Part shown: piece by piece, positions 12,554-24,979 of the stretch
How the letters are laid out: the number at the start of each line of letters is the position of its first letter
Position numbering within the stretch: position 1 is the first letter of the stretch
DNA from: Eucalyptus grandis
Taxonomy: Eukaryota > Streptophyta > Magnoliopsida > Myrtales > Myrtaceae
Assembly: GCF_016545825.1 (NCBI RefSeq)
Contig: NC_052618.1
Location: 47,934,196 to 47,998,195 of the forward strand
Direction of reading: 5' to 3'
Length of the DNA stretch: 64,000 nt
The notes under the pieces: generated by a model
Databases searched by the model: none
What the model was told of the DNA's origin: nothing
Seen by the model: only the letters and a program-made list of their open reading frames with translations
Position numbers and translations under genes: made by a program

Positions 12554-15102
12554 ATGAGGAGAAACATGGCCTTGACCAGTAAAAACCCAGATGCCATTAC
12601 TCTCTTGCTCTTCTTTTGTTAGTCATGTTTTGGCTTTCTCGTCCCATGCCACTGCTCATGATGGCCGTGGTTTACCGACTTGGATATGCACTGGACGTGG
12701 AAAAGAGAATAAAGGAAAGAGCACTGAATCACGCGTTGTGGATTCGCAGGTTGTGCGCTTTTTACGGTCATGTTGACGTCCGCGGTCGTTAGCGTTAGCG
12801 CTGGAAGACCCTTGACCTATCCTCTGCCGAGTAGCGTCCCTCTAGGCGAGAAACAAGTCCTCCAGACATTTCGCGCTTACAATGTCGCGCACCGAGGGTC
12901 GAACGGGGAGTTTCCAGAAGAAACGGCTCCTGCTTACATGGTCAAATCTCGCTTCTCGATTAGCTTTCTGTCGTTTTGGTTTCCGCCAGTACTCTGTTTT
13001 TCATATGGTTCACTGTTAGTCCGGGAAAGTGTTTCCAACTGAAGTATCAGAAAGAGCAACAACAATCCGAGTTTTTGAGCTGAAGTAAATTGTACTTTAC
13101 ATATGTTCTGTCGTTGGAATTAGAAAAGGCGCCAATGGTGTTCTTTTCCTTCCCATTTTCTTCTTTGTCGAGCGGTCACTATTAAGTTTTTTTTTTTTTT
13201 TCTGGCAATAGTAATTCTTCACTGGAACTAAGCACAGATGAATGGATTCGTGACAGAGAGCTATTGATGAGGGAGCAGACTTCATAGAAACAGATATCCA
13301 GGCCACCAAAGATGGGATCTTGGTCTGCAACCATGACGTGACGCTGGATGACACGACCGATGTCGCGGACCATAAAGAGTTCGCCGACCGGAGAACCACA
13401 TACGAAGTTCAATGGGTCAACACCACCGGATGGTTTGTCGGTAAAGTACTCGATTCTGTAACCAGTACATTCGGCATTCTTTTTCGGGTTGTTGAGTTCG
13501 TCTATTTATAGCTAGTCATATTTACTTGGGCATGTGCAGTTGACTTCACTCTGGCAGAATTGAAAACACTGCGAGCCAAGCAACGATATGATTTCCGAGA
13601 TCAGCAATACAATGGTTTGTTCTCTATCTGTATGTCATCTGACCAAATTATTCAGTCGAGTCGTTTCATGTAAACGCTCTTCTTGTTATCTTCTATAAAA
13701 TTCATGAGAAAGGCACATGAACGGAGAAGCTATGTATATTAAAATCTCTCGGTCGGGCACAATCAAAAGCCGCCTTTTTCCTTTTAAGAGCAAAATCAAG
13801 TTCTCTTTGTTCCTTAATTCTCTGCTTCCGGCCCCTATTTGCAGGCAAAAGCTGGCTATTTATTCTGACCAGTGTAACTTTCAGGAAAGTTTCAGCTGAT
13901 TACCTTTGAAGAGTACATCTCAATTGCACTTGATGCGAAAAGAACTGTCGGGATATATCCAGAGATAAAAAATCCGGTTTTTGTTAACAAACATGTACGT
14001 TATTTGCTTACTGTGCAATGTTGAGTTGACTTATGATCTATTCTTTTGGTGCCTCATTCGCACAACGTTATTTCTAGTCATCGGCAAGTCATGATTCTTG
14101 GAACAGGTCAAGTGGTCCGATGGAAAGAAGCTCGAGGACAGATTTGTGGAGACCCTCCAGAAATTTGGATACACAGGATCGTACCTGTCGGAAGACTGGC
14201 TGAAGCGACCTGCCTTCATCCAGAGCTTTGCGCCTAGTTCACTAGTATATATCTCCAATCAAACAAAATTGCCGAAAATTTTCTTGATCGATGACGTGAC
14301 AATACGAACAGAGGACACTAATCAGGTTCGACCTCTTTCTTGCCAGGGCTAGTCTTTGAATGCAGTTTATCTGCTTTGTTTTCTTCTCGATGACATTTGG
14401 CTTTGTGCAGACATATGACGTAATCACCTCAGACAGTTATTTTAACTACATCAAAGATTATGTGATGGGAATCGGACCATGGAAGGATACTGTTGTTCCT
14501 CCGCTGGAGAATTACTTGCAGAGAGCGACTGATCTCATAGCGAAAGCACATGCTCTTGGCATGCAGGTGAGTTCTTGGCCACTAAAGCATATTACACAAT
14601 TGTTAGTGTGCCCTGTCGATGATGGTAATGAAAATTTCTGCAGAATGACTCTAACTTGATTGCTTTAGATTGATTATAAGCTAAGTTCATCCAGTCTACA
14701 CTACACGGTATTCCATATTCCTTAGATTTGGCATTGTTTTCTCAGGATATTCCAATTCACAGAATACTACGAAGGCTGTGTGTACACAACCATTCTTTCA
14801 TTCACAGTAACTGCAGAGGTGAAAACTACGTAATCGTGCAGGAGATGTGATTGGTTGTGAATTCTGGTCTTTTGCTGCAGGTGCACCCTTACACGTTCCG
14901 CAACGAGAATTCATTCTTGCACTTTGACTTCCATCAAGATCCGTACGTTGAATATCATTTCTGGATAAACAAGATGGGAGTGGATGGACTCTTCACGGAT
15001 TTCACGGGGAGCCTCCACAGGTATCAAGAATGGACCTCCTCTTCGGAGAAGCAGACATTGCAAAAGATTGCGTCGATGGTTTCGTCCTTCAAAAGGGGAT
15101 AG
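12554..15102 (+). CDS. glycerophosphodiester phosphodiesterase, secretory (GDPD5/6-like)
   Basis: Eight exons (12554-12617, 12750-12940, 13257-13440, 13540-13614, 13885-13994, 14107-14325, 14411-14566, 14881-15102) join in phase to 406 residues. It should hydrolyse glycerophosphodiesters to glycerol-3-phosphate and an alcohol, part of phospholipid turnover and phosphate recovery. Splicing exon 1 to exon 2 creates a hydrophobic signal segment (about residues 15-38: [14 protein letters not shown] and following), so it should enter the secretory pathway. Catalytic HRGSNG begins at His69. The metal ligands are in FIETDI (Glu96, Asp98) and the second catalytic His is His111 in CNHD. Later conserved blocks are [32 protein letters not shown] and [12 protein letters not shown]. 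Length and exon pattern suit the plant GDPD5/6 group. The donor after exon 2 (ATG then GTCAAA) is weak. The stop lies 302 bp from the stop of the convergent gene at 15405. Confidence 0.92.
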
Positions 15103-15404
15103 ATAATAGATTTTCCTTCTTTTTTTTTTTTTGCCTTAAAGCAGCATGGAAACGAGCTCTAGCAAGTTTTATTAGGATTGGTCAGTTGGTTTTGTACTTC
15201 AAAAGTGGATGCACTTTTGAGTTTTTTCCTTGTGGTTTCTCTCCTAAATTCCAATAATTCTGGGCGGCAATCCCGTTGTACCTGTGTAATATAGCCAATG
15301 CATGTAAGGATTGAGGCAAGCAAAATCAGCTGAGAGCAGGTCGTAAAAACTGGTGGAAGAACTACTGTGATCGACAATTTATAAAGACTCTAGAATGCGA
15401 AAAT

Positions 15405-17644
15405 TTAGCAACAGTGGCCAAGATCACGGCAACAATCGCAAGAGTTACAGGAAAAGCAAGGGTGGCAAGAATGACAAGGGCGGCAAGAATGGCAAGAGCA
15501 AGGACGGCAGCAAGAATGCCAAGAGCAAGGGTGGCAGCAAGAATGGCAAGAGCAACAAGCATGCTCACTGGCTGTCGATCTGGGATTAGTCTCTGTAGCA
15601 GAAGGCGGCTGATACTGTCCTCGAGCATCTGGTTTTGCATGATTGCTTTTCTCTACGTCTGTCAATCTGCACAAGTTAACGGACATTAAAATCCACGAAG
15701 AAAACTGTATGGTTTCATCAACTTTGGAGAAGCACACAAATGAGAAATTTGGTTCACTAAACTATAAAATTGCAAGTCAAATGCTCAATGGTACAGAACA
15801 TTGGACTCGTAAGTAGTTTGCTCTAGTGAAATGACTAACAAATAGGTAAGAGGGGAGAGGATCATACATGGTAGAAGAACAACAAGAAGACCATTTTCGG
15901 CAACAGTTCCAATGGTAGCAGGACGCACAGCTACACTCAGGACAAGAACAGCTCGGACATTTACAGTGGAAACTCGGCCACTTACAACAGTGGCAACCCA
16001 GACAGTGGCAACCCGGCCACTTACAGCAGTGGCAACTCGGCCATTTACAGGAGCAACTTGGCCACTTACAGCAGTGGCAACTCGGCCACTTACAGCAGGA
16101 GCAGCTCGGCCATTTACAGGAGCAGCTCGGCCATTTATAGAAGCAACATGTCCACTTACGGTAGCAGGATGCCCGACTACAATTAGAACAGTAGCACGAC
16201 GGCCACACACACTTCTTTCTCTGACACACACACATTTTCCTCATCCACCTAGGTTTCGGACATGAATTCTTCTTCCTTCTGCAACCACATGAAGGGTATA
16301 CATTCTTAACGATTGTCAACTAGTTTCATGAATTGAAATGCCAATTGAAAGATGATTCAAAGAGTAGGTTCTGCATCAGAAATAAACAGAAAAGGCAACC
16401 AATTTTCACAATTGCAACCAGACATGCACGATCACATGGAATAAGCATTATTGGCAGTTTCTTTATTCACAAGCAACAGAATCTTTTACCTTTATGAATA
16501 AGTAAAACTTAGAGGTGCTTGCTTATAAGGAGTTTTTCAAAGATCAATGCATTTCAAGTGCTTGTAGGATCCATATGCAAGAAATGTTTAGCTTTGTTCA
16601 TATAAATACTTGAGCAAATAATGACATCAACTATATATTCATCTGCTCAAAGTTAGTATTGACTTACATAGGGAAAGAGAAAGATGGGGCACTCGTTCTA
16701 CTCTCATTGGAAAGGCGAGAGGTATTCCAAGTCGCCACAGGAGAATTCACCTTTTCCCCAAATCCGCTATTTCCATTTTCCTTCTGTACGTCCTGTATAA
16801 ATTCTGTGCTCTTGCTATTTGCTGCGGGGGTCTTTTCCATGTGGACGGTTTGGTCAAGCAATGCCACCTCGTGCAAAGGCGATGGGCTGATTGTAATGAA
16901 CTCATTGGACCTGCCCGATTCCTCGGACTTCAGCAAATTGGCAGGCGTACTGACATGTTCTCTTGAGAAGCTGTGGTTCCCTATGTGTAAGCTAAAGAGT
17001 GACTCATTGGAAGCAATGCTCCATTCGACAGGTGTCGAAGGTTTGCTGAATACAGAAGACGGAATCCTACAAGGGTTGTACCCGCCTGATCGATCCATCA
17101 CCTGGATTGGAGGAGACTGTGTCGGTGACATACTATGAAGTAACGACTCGTGCGTGATGTCGGACATGGGTGATGCCGATGCGGCACCTGAGGAGGACTC
17201 CGAGTCGTGTCCTGCTTTCGAAGACACCTTAACCGTGTCCTTTTCTTTCTGTAACTTCAATAGACAATACTCATCATGTCCCGGCGAAGGAGCGATACCG
17301 TCTGTTCTGGGCTTATGTGAGTCACTTGCCTCTACTTGGAGGAGATCATCTAATAATGCATTGGACGAAGATGAAGACAGGGAAGTGATGGATCCTGATT
17401 TGCTCTTGGACAGTGCGGATAAATTGCATTCAGGACTTGAGGCCTCCAAATTTCCTGTTGACTGATTAGTGCTACTACTTCCCCTCCTATTGTTATACTT
17501 CGGACAGTTCTCGCCACTGCCAATCCTCTCCGTTATAACTCTATCTATTGCAGACGTCGACTGGGTGTTGCTTTGAGTTCCATTGAGATTCTCTGAATTC
17601 ATCCTTAGAGGCTGAGTACTTTCAACCTTGAATCCCGGCTCCAT
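15405..17644 (-). CDS. Ser-rich protein with Cys/Trp-rich C-terminal repeat domain, function unknown
   Basis: Three exons on the minus strand (17644-16668, 16278-15868, 15666-15405) join in phase to 549 residues, using donors GTAAGT and GTATGA and acceptors TTGCAG and GTGCAG. Residues 1 to about 325 are Ser/Thr/Asn-rich with few hydrophobic patches, so likely disordered, with SP/TP sites that could be phosphorylated. From about residue 335 the composition changes abruptly: a block with roughly nine KWPSC-type units (CKWPSC, CCKWPSC, CKCPSC and similar), then a second block in the last exon with tandem HPC, CHSC and CCRPC words and no Trp-Pro. No signal peptide or membrane segment is visible. 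The cysteine pairs suggest metal binding or disulphide cross-linking, but this is inference. I do not recognise the family. An acceptor-like CCAG two bases before the ATG suggests a 5' UTR intron. Confidence 0.75.
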
Positions 17645-19649
17645 TGCTGGAATACTTTCAATTTTTTATTCCTAAGTAACCTAGAAAAAAGAAAATGGGA
17701 AATAACAATCTTTCTTATCTTCACTGCCCAGGTCAATAATCCAGGAATTGCAAAGACATACGATATGAATTTTCTGCAACTGTGGGACGAACAGGAGTTG
17801 ACGAGACAATTACCAAAGAACAAAACAAACAATAATTGTTGTAGAAAATTGTATGTATTCTAAGGAGAATAGGAACATAATTGGAGCATATGACAGATGA
17901 GTCAAGTGCATTGTACAGAATAGTTATGCATCTTTCATGTGGAACCTGAAAACGAATGCAAATATACAGGAGAACAATGTTGGTAACGCGCAAAACTTCA
18001 AACCTCGAAATGTCGCAGTGTCCTGATGCGAATCCTTTGACATCTCCCCAAGGAAGAAAACATGACTCACCAGAAGCGATCACCACCTGAAATCATTAGC
18101 TTCATGTCAGCCGACCTAATCAACCATCCAGACAGAAAAACACACGAAAAAAAGAGGATGGTTTTGTAAGTAATAACAACCGTTTCTCGTGATCATTGCA
18201 CTGCCGGAACCTCTATTGACGAATGGCTTCTTCTGTCGGGAAGGCCAGATGTGAATATAAATGTAAATGTAAGATAAAAAGCGCCAAACAAACGACGACA
18301 ATCAGATGAAACCGATGGATGTCCTTTCGTAATTCTCCTGCTGTTGTTGCTTCGATTGCCAATTATATTTACTCTGTTAATCCCGATTGCTTCCGTAAAA
18401 GAGGTAGGATCCGATCAAGCGAACACGCGAAAACTGAAAGTAAAAGAACAAAAGGAGCATCTGCAGGCTGCAATCCAATAGATGATGATGTAAGGCAGGG
18501 AGACACCTTCGGTGGGTCTTCAGGTTTGTTACTAACTAACCATCTCTTGTCTCTCGGGCACACAACGTCGTTTGGTCTTTGTTTTTTAGGTGTAACTGTG
18601 ATAAATGTGATGACCCGCCTTCGAGAACAGGATTTGCTAAAATGCTTCTTGCTTGGACAAAAAACAAATGATACCGGCAAAAAGGAGAAAAAAAAGAAAA
18701 GAAAAGAAGCTTTTCCGGATGTCCTCGTATTGCCATAAAATTGGTTAAGATTTGATGGTGTCCTAACATAGCTCTTGCATCAAATTTAGGTTGGCATGCT
18801 GCAATCTTGTCAAAAATATCAATGCAGACTGTAAAATTTATGGGGAAACCTCGGGCAGTGAATTTTCCATTCTCTATTTTACTTCCAGTATTTACTATTC
18901 TTGAGCTCTTATTAAGTATATTTACGGTTTGCCCTTGATGGTTTGTGATTGCAATCCATGTGCTTCTTGTCGAGAATGCATTTATCAGACGCAGAAAGAG
19001 TATTCATATGGGAATGGCACGGATTTTTGAACCAGGTAGCCCATATCGATATTGCAAAACCTTTGTCTCGAGTAAGACGTATTCCCGATATAGTCCCGAC
19101 ATACACGTACAAGCTAAGAGTTAGATCCTAACACACAATACACACTTCAAAACTCATAAACTCATTTAAGCATTGTATGCGAGCAAGTCAGAATGTTTTC
19201 AAGTTTAGGGACCGGAACTAATCGGCTTGCATGTCGATGTCAATACACAGCATGCCTACCGAGCACTGGATTATACAATTAGTAACATCTCTCGATTGCG
19301 ATCGGGAAGATGATTTAATGATCTGTCATCTGTACACATAACTTATATGAATAAATGGATTGCATGAAAAGAGACAGCACATGGGAAGGTCCAACCAAGC
19401 GTGTCAATAGGGCCAAGATGTCATCGTTTGGATATGACTGACTTATATCCTACTCATTTCGGAGTCGATATGTCAAGACAGATGATGCAACAGCCTAGAG
19501 AAATAACGTCAGAGAGAAAAATATTAAGGCCTTATGTGATGCTTACAGAAATTGCACCCGAGGAGTAGTCACACGGTACAAAAATTCATGATACAAGAAT
19601 GACAAACTCCGGTGACCATTTGGCTCTCTATCTGCCTTATGTTTCCGAG
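17645..19649. other. intergenic: leader of the Cys-rich gene and 3' flank of the phosphatase gene
   Basis: No coding exon is recognised. Part of 17650-18400 may be a spliced 5' UTR of the minus-strand Cys-rich gene, since a splice-acceptor-like word precedes its ATG. Several 60-139-codon ORFs here lack family motifs. No terminal or tandem repeats were seen. Confidence 0.4.
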
Positions 19650-22600
19650 TTACGATGCCAATGTCGTGCTTGGACAACTATCAACTGTGCAAGCCAAGAT
19701 GTCTCTATAATCCCTACTGATTCTGAAGGAGTCGTAAACTTTTCCATCGCGGCTCTTCTTGTACTCAAATAATAGGTTGGAATGATCAAATGCAGTTAAT
19801 TTTACGAATCCGTAATCATAGTCTTTGAACAAGCTCCATTTTGTTTGGAGAGTAGTGAACTCCGCAAGGCCTGCTCCTCCTCCGCCAGCCACGACATGTA
19901 TCGTTCCATTCAGAGTTCCTTTGTAGTAATTTTTCTCTTGATTTGTGCAGATATTCTGTAGCCAAAACCAAAAAGGAGGATCAGAATTAAGTCTAAAATA
20001 CTTAGACGAAGTCCATATCAAGACGAAGCCTTTTACGTCAGGAGAAAAATTCACAAGATGCGACCAACACAGGCATGCGTTTTAGTCGAAGAGCACTCAG
20101 AGATTTGAAATTAAAAATGAAAGATCCATCTTCCTCCAACTCCCTCAGTAAGCTTCAACCAAGAACAATCAATTCGGATTCTCAATCTCAGCTAACTGAA
20201 CTAAGCTAATCTACCCACAGATATGGATCATCTTTCAGAACAACCACTATGCGAGTTGACAGACTTGCACTTAAACAATGTATACCAAATGTTGACCATT
20301 TTTTAGACTATCATACAGTGACATCAGAAACGAAATAATACTAACATATTGAACAAGTTGCACAAGGAAATAAAAAGATTATCACTTACTGAAAACAAAT
20401 AAATTGCTAATATAATTTCATCTTCTGTAAAATGTATTACATCAGAGCAAAATTATAGTTTTTAGCTGCAAAAATCAGATTTTTCACAACTAAGATAATT
20501 AAGATAATGTTTATTTGATTGCAAAAAAATAATGAAACATTAGACTAGCCATTCAAGAACAGATTGACATGACATCTAAGTGCTTAAGTTGATAATAGTG
20601 GAGCAATTATACATAAGATGCAATTCCATTACAGAATAAAGTCATAGGTATACCTGGTAAATAGGACAAGTCCTCTCATAATTATGAACGTGGCCATAGA
20701 CAGCAATGTCAACCTTGTATTTCTGCCAAAGTTTTTGAAGACTCTCCCTGCCCATTGGTTCTTCAAATGATCCTTCCACAGCATAAAAGTCAGCAGAAGA
20801 ATAACCCAATACCCGATGTGCAAGGAAAATCAGCCATGGTTGTTTTTGCCTATCAACAGATGCTAGACAGTTCTCGATGAACTTGTATTGCTCTGTCCCC
20901 TCCCTCCAGTCATGTTCTGTATCAGCAATGCAGAATCTGAACATGCCATAATCAGTGGAGTACCTAGATCAAGCACGGCAACATTCAGATCAGTCTGAAC
21001 TTTTGTTAGACAAGGTAAAAAGTTGTATTGGCGAAATCATGATGTGCTCTTTCTCATCCTTACCAAAACTTAGCCCTATTCTCTGCAGGAACATAAAACA
21101 TTGTTTCAGCCAAGACACCACATTCACCTCCGGAGTCTGTATTTTCGTAAAAGGATCCAGTTCCAGGCCAATCTCGTTCATGATTACCACTGAAAAACCA
21201 AACTAGTAAGTCCACTAGAAAAAGCTGGATGACTCCAGTATCCAGATTGTAATATCAACCATTAAATTAATTCCTAAACATAATTTCTCAGACCAAAAGC
21301 CAATACTAATCATGGAAACTGCAATTCAACATTAGCCAAACCTCTGTGCCAAGAGGAGGAAGGGAGGAGGAGGAAAATCAATACAAACCTCGCAATCATG
21401 TAAGGAACGCGTGAAGTAATCGGCTCAACCTGTGCTGTAAACTGATCCCACTGCGAAATATATCCTTCTGCATAGCATATATCTCCAATGTGGAAGACTA
21501 TATCAATGTTCTTCAAGTCCTTAGAAAGCTGATAGGTGGTATTAAGAGAGCCAGGCTGGAAATTGTTGTACTCATTTGAGCCATCTGCTTCCTCCTGCAG
21601 TGAGATATGGTAGTTTATCATCCCGATAAGAATGACACAAATCAGCACAGGTTGCTTCTCAAACATTTTAGAATTGAAGATCACGTTAGCCCAACTATCA
21701 AGGTTCTCTGATTAGATCATGATAGATGGAGAGATAATGTCCTTCCAGACAAAACAAAACTATGAAAGGCATTGCCCAGTTAACCAAAATTCAAGAGTCT
21801 TGAACTCCCACTTAGAATCAGAAGAGTTTGCTATTGAGTACAGATCTTAGGGGTTACTAATAAGTGAAGGAGTTTCACATAAGGTTTCTTTGATCAGTGG
21901 AGGTTGTTTTTGGTAAATTAAGCAATAGCAAGTAATTAATGAATATTCTTAAAATGAGATTTCTCAATTAATTTCCTTCACCTAAGTGAACTGTCTTATG
22001 TCCATCGTAAACAATATGACTATATACAATCTATTCCCTTGCTTGAAGACAATACCAGAAAAAGCCACAAACAAAAGAAAGTGATCAAATAGTGACAAGT
22101 GCTGCTAGTTCAATAGAGATCAAACCTTTCCCATGTCCCCAAAAATGACAACGCGCTGCAAGCTGTTTTGACCAGGATATGGAGATGCTTTAAACTGGTA
22201 TTTCTGGCTCCAAATGTAACTACCATTCAATAGCTTATGCCCCAACCGGTAATAATACCTAGATTATCAGTAAAAGTAGTACTCAGGTACAAATTGAAAT
22301 TAATATGGCTAAAAACTTGCATTAAATTCAAATAATCAATTCAAAACCATTAATTATGACAAGTCAACTTTAAGGCTGATACGCAAATAATCCATGATTT
22401 ACACAACTACGATTCATTCAATAAGAAGGCGGTTCAATATATTATCATACTGAAGGATGAAGCGGACTCAGGATTCAACTATCAGGAGGAGATGACAAGT
22501 AAAGTCTAAGGCTAATACAGCAAAATATCCATGACTCACACAACCACAATTAATTCAGTAAGATGGGTGATTCAATATATTATTTACTGAAGGACAAAGC

Positions 22601-24879
22601 TGATTCAGGATCCTCCCTCCTATCTGAGGAGGAGATGACAAGTAAGCTCTTAAGGCTGATACAGCAAATAATCCATTATTCACACAACTACAATTCATCC
22701 AGTAAGATGGTCGATTCAGTATATTATTGCACTGAAGGACAAAGCTGACCCATCACAATAGAAAAGGAGAGGAATTGAGGCAGTCAACTTATTTAAGGAG
22801 GCAAGGAGTTTCTTAGAAAAGTTACACTGAGATAGAATTTATAGTGGTAATGAATAAAAATTGGCATCTTGGTTTAACATAAATTCTAAAGAGTCTAGTG
22901 TAAAATCATAACCCTCTAGAAGAAATAACATACACACTTACACAGTGTTGGGCCATAATTCCTTCAAGAAACTGGTGTGGATGAATCCCGGATCACGCCA
23001 TCCTACTGTCCTTGCAGGTGCTCCTGAAAATTTAGATTATTAAGAGAAGTATAATTTGTGAAACATCAAGAAGTCTGCTTCTAAGTTCAAACTATGGCTG
23101 GAATCTTGAATTATCAGGTTCACAAAGCACTGTGTCACTATGGTCCAAGTACTAAGGATCCCGAACAATCGGTAAAGTCAAAATTCTACCTTTCCACAAT
23201 TGTGCATTGATTTGGAAGCAAAAATTTAGAATCATCAAGATGTGGACCCCACACAAGCCTTTAAAGAACCGTCAGTTAAACTCAAAATACACCTCAAACT
23301 GGTGCTTGAAGGATACAGAGGCTCGTCATGCATTACAATTCATTCCAACAATGTTCAAAAAAAGAGTTTACTCACCACACATGCTACTACGGTCAAAAGT
23401 CAATGTTCCAGCTGGAGAACGCATTTTTCCTCCACCTTGACAAGCCCACTCAACAAATGGCTCTGCTTCATCTATTCCATATCCACTTGTCCACGTTACA
23501 GTCATCTGATATCACATTCCAAACATGTTTTATCCTAGGAATTGGTATTTGTAGACAAAACAGGAAAACCCGTGTGCAAGCAGAGGCTGCCTAGCGTAAA
23601 AGCAGAAGCCTATAACATGGGTCAAAATCAATTGCACCGCCAATATCTGAAAGAACTACAAAACATGCTACACTTTTGTACATGAAAAGGGTTGGACATA
23701 CTTCATTCCATTCTTTTCCTTGAGCTAGGCGAGGATAAACTGGAGCCTTTGGATTTGCAAATGCGATTGTATTTGATACTGCAACCAGTTTTGGCTGTGG
23801 TGCATCCAACATCACAGCAGACAAATGAGAAACACAAGTGAGAAAGTTGGAAATGTCAAGAAAAAAGTAGCTACTGAGATGGCGCAAATTTCAGCAAAAA
23901 ATAATAAATCAAAACGCATGCTAGGCTAAGAGGAAATAAAAATAGCGTCAGTCTTTCTAACGCAGTTTTCATATCAAGGATTAACTTCAGCATTCAGCAA
24001 ATATCCGTTAGTGTACATCAAATATCATTTGACCTTGATAACTCATTCATCTCGCTTCAATTGGAGTAGCTGATTCAGGTCAAAACCAGTCATGGAATTG
24101 CTACACGAAAATAATATAGAGCACTTACATTTAATATACCACCAGAAAAAAGTGCGAACGAAAAATCTGATCTCTGGTTGATCAACTGAAGCTTTAGGAA
24201 CCCTTTTCCCGTACTTACATATGCAGGGCTTGAGTAATTTGCATATTGATACTGCAAAGGCAACACAAACAACAGCTGAAGCTACAGATCACATAAGATG
24301 TTCTGAGAGTGATGGCAAGGAATGCGGCACTTACCTTGATCGGTGCGGAACATAGAACAGGTGGAAGAACTTCCGGATTTTCAGGTGAACAGGTGGAAGC
24401 ACTGCAAAGTAGCGAAGTATAATTGAACATCAAGAAAACAGTATCCTCATCCTAACGGTCAACCATTAGAAAAAAGAAAGAACACAAGCCCTGCACCACG
24501 AATGCTGCAATGCAGAGCGATCTAATCACCTGAAATTCGCGGGAGAAAATACTCCGATCCAGTCATCGTTCGACGGGTTCGGAGAGCTATACTCCAATGA
24601 TATCCACTCCGTATTTTGCCCCTAAAACAGTAAACGCAGCTTCCGTCAGCCTCGACCACCCATTCTCATTTTTCACAATCATGGATGACCCAAGAAAGAA
24701 TCTTTCGAAGCATTTCGAGGACCCGACTGAATGACCAAGCCCACATCTCGGAACAGTCAGGAGCATTGAGCTCAACGAGCAAAATCGAGGGCCCTTACCG
24801 CCGCTCCGAGAACCGAAGGAGACGCCTTGACGCTGGCTCTTCCGTCGAGAGCAGAGACCGTCTCGTGCACGGCGATCCT
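19650..24879 (-). CDS. purple acid phosphatase, large plant type (PAP1/24/27 group), 5' end missing in assembly gap
   Basis: Twelve exons (24879-24799, 24621-24530, 24401-24335, 24251-24129, 23794-23702, 23505-23376, 23023-22942, 22258-22126, 21594-21389, 21189-21064, 20963-20654, 19955-19650) join in phase to 582 residues. The reading frame is open at the gap edge, so the signal peptide and first residues are lost. Metallophosphatase ligand motifs appear in order: FGDMG, HIGDICYAEGY, SGNHERDW, IFLAHR and YGHVHNYE, so all seven Fe/metal ligand positions are present. At nine and ten residues after the AHR histidine, well-studied plant PAPs have a His-His pair used in catalysis; here Asp-Phe is found. 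Members lacking that pair are often labelled probably inactive. The protein should be secreted or vacuolar and take part in phosphate recovery, though catalytic strength is uncertain. The decoy GTAAGT inside the 24251-24129 exon was rejected because the frame and family sequence continue through it. Confidence 0.93.
22352..22750. repeat. three tandem ~140-bp repeats inside a phosphatase intron
   Basis: The word AAGGCTGATAC or AAGGCTAATAC recurs at 22372, 22508 and 22652, each followed by GCAAATAATCCAT-like, ACACAACTAC-like and CAATATATTAT-like words in the same order, and by ACTGAAGGA and GATGACAAGTAA. Spacing is 136 and 144 bp. The whole array lies in the intron between the 23023-22942 and 22258-22126 exons and does not touch a splice site. 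Confidence 0.8.
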
Positions 24880-24979
24880 NNNNNNNNNNNNNNNNNNNNN
24901 NNNNNNNNNNNNNNNNNNNNNNNNNNNNNNNNNNNNNNNNNNNNNNNNNNNNNNNNNNNNNNNNNNNNNNNNNNNNNNN
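24880..24979. other. assembly gap, 100 N
   Basis: Exactly 100 N characters, the usual convention for a gap of unknown size. The left edge cuts an open purple acid phosphatase exon, so the missing sequence should hold that gene's start codon, signal peptide and promoter. Confidence 0.99.

Noticed and set aside
12591..12776. 61-codon ORF as a separate small gene
   Set aside because: It spans the first intron of the phosphodiesterase gene. Removing that intron joins two halves of a signal peptide in another frame.
15362..15640. Minus-strand ORF rich in Ala, Leu and Ile that looks like a membrane protein
   Set aside because: It is another frame of the last exon of the Cys-rich gene. The Cys frame joins exon 2 in phase, this one does not.
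15912..16265. Plus-strand ORF with Ala-Thr-Arg-Pro-Leu-Thr repeats
   Set aside because: It is the complement of the Cys/Trp repeats of the minus-strand gene, whose frame is the one joined by splice sites in phase.
18319..18738. 139-codon plus-strand ORF between the Cys-rich gene and the phosphatase
   Set aside because: No family resemblance, no hydrophobic or repeat pattern, and it ends in an A/G-rich low-complexity run. It may overlap a 5' UTR of the minus-strand gene.
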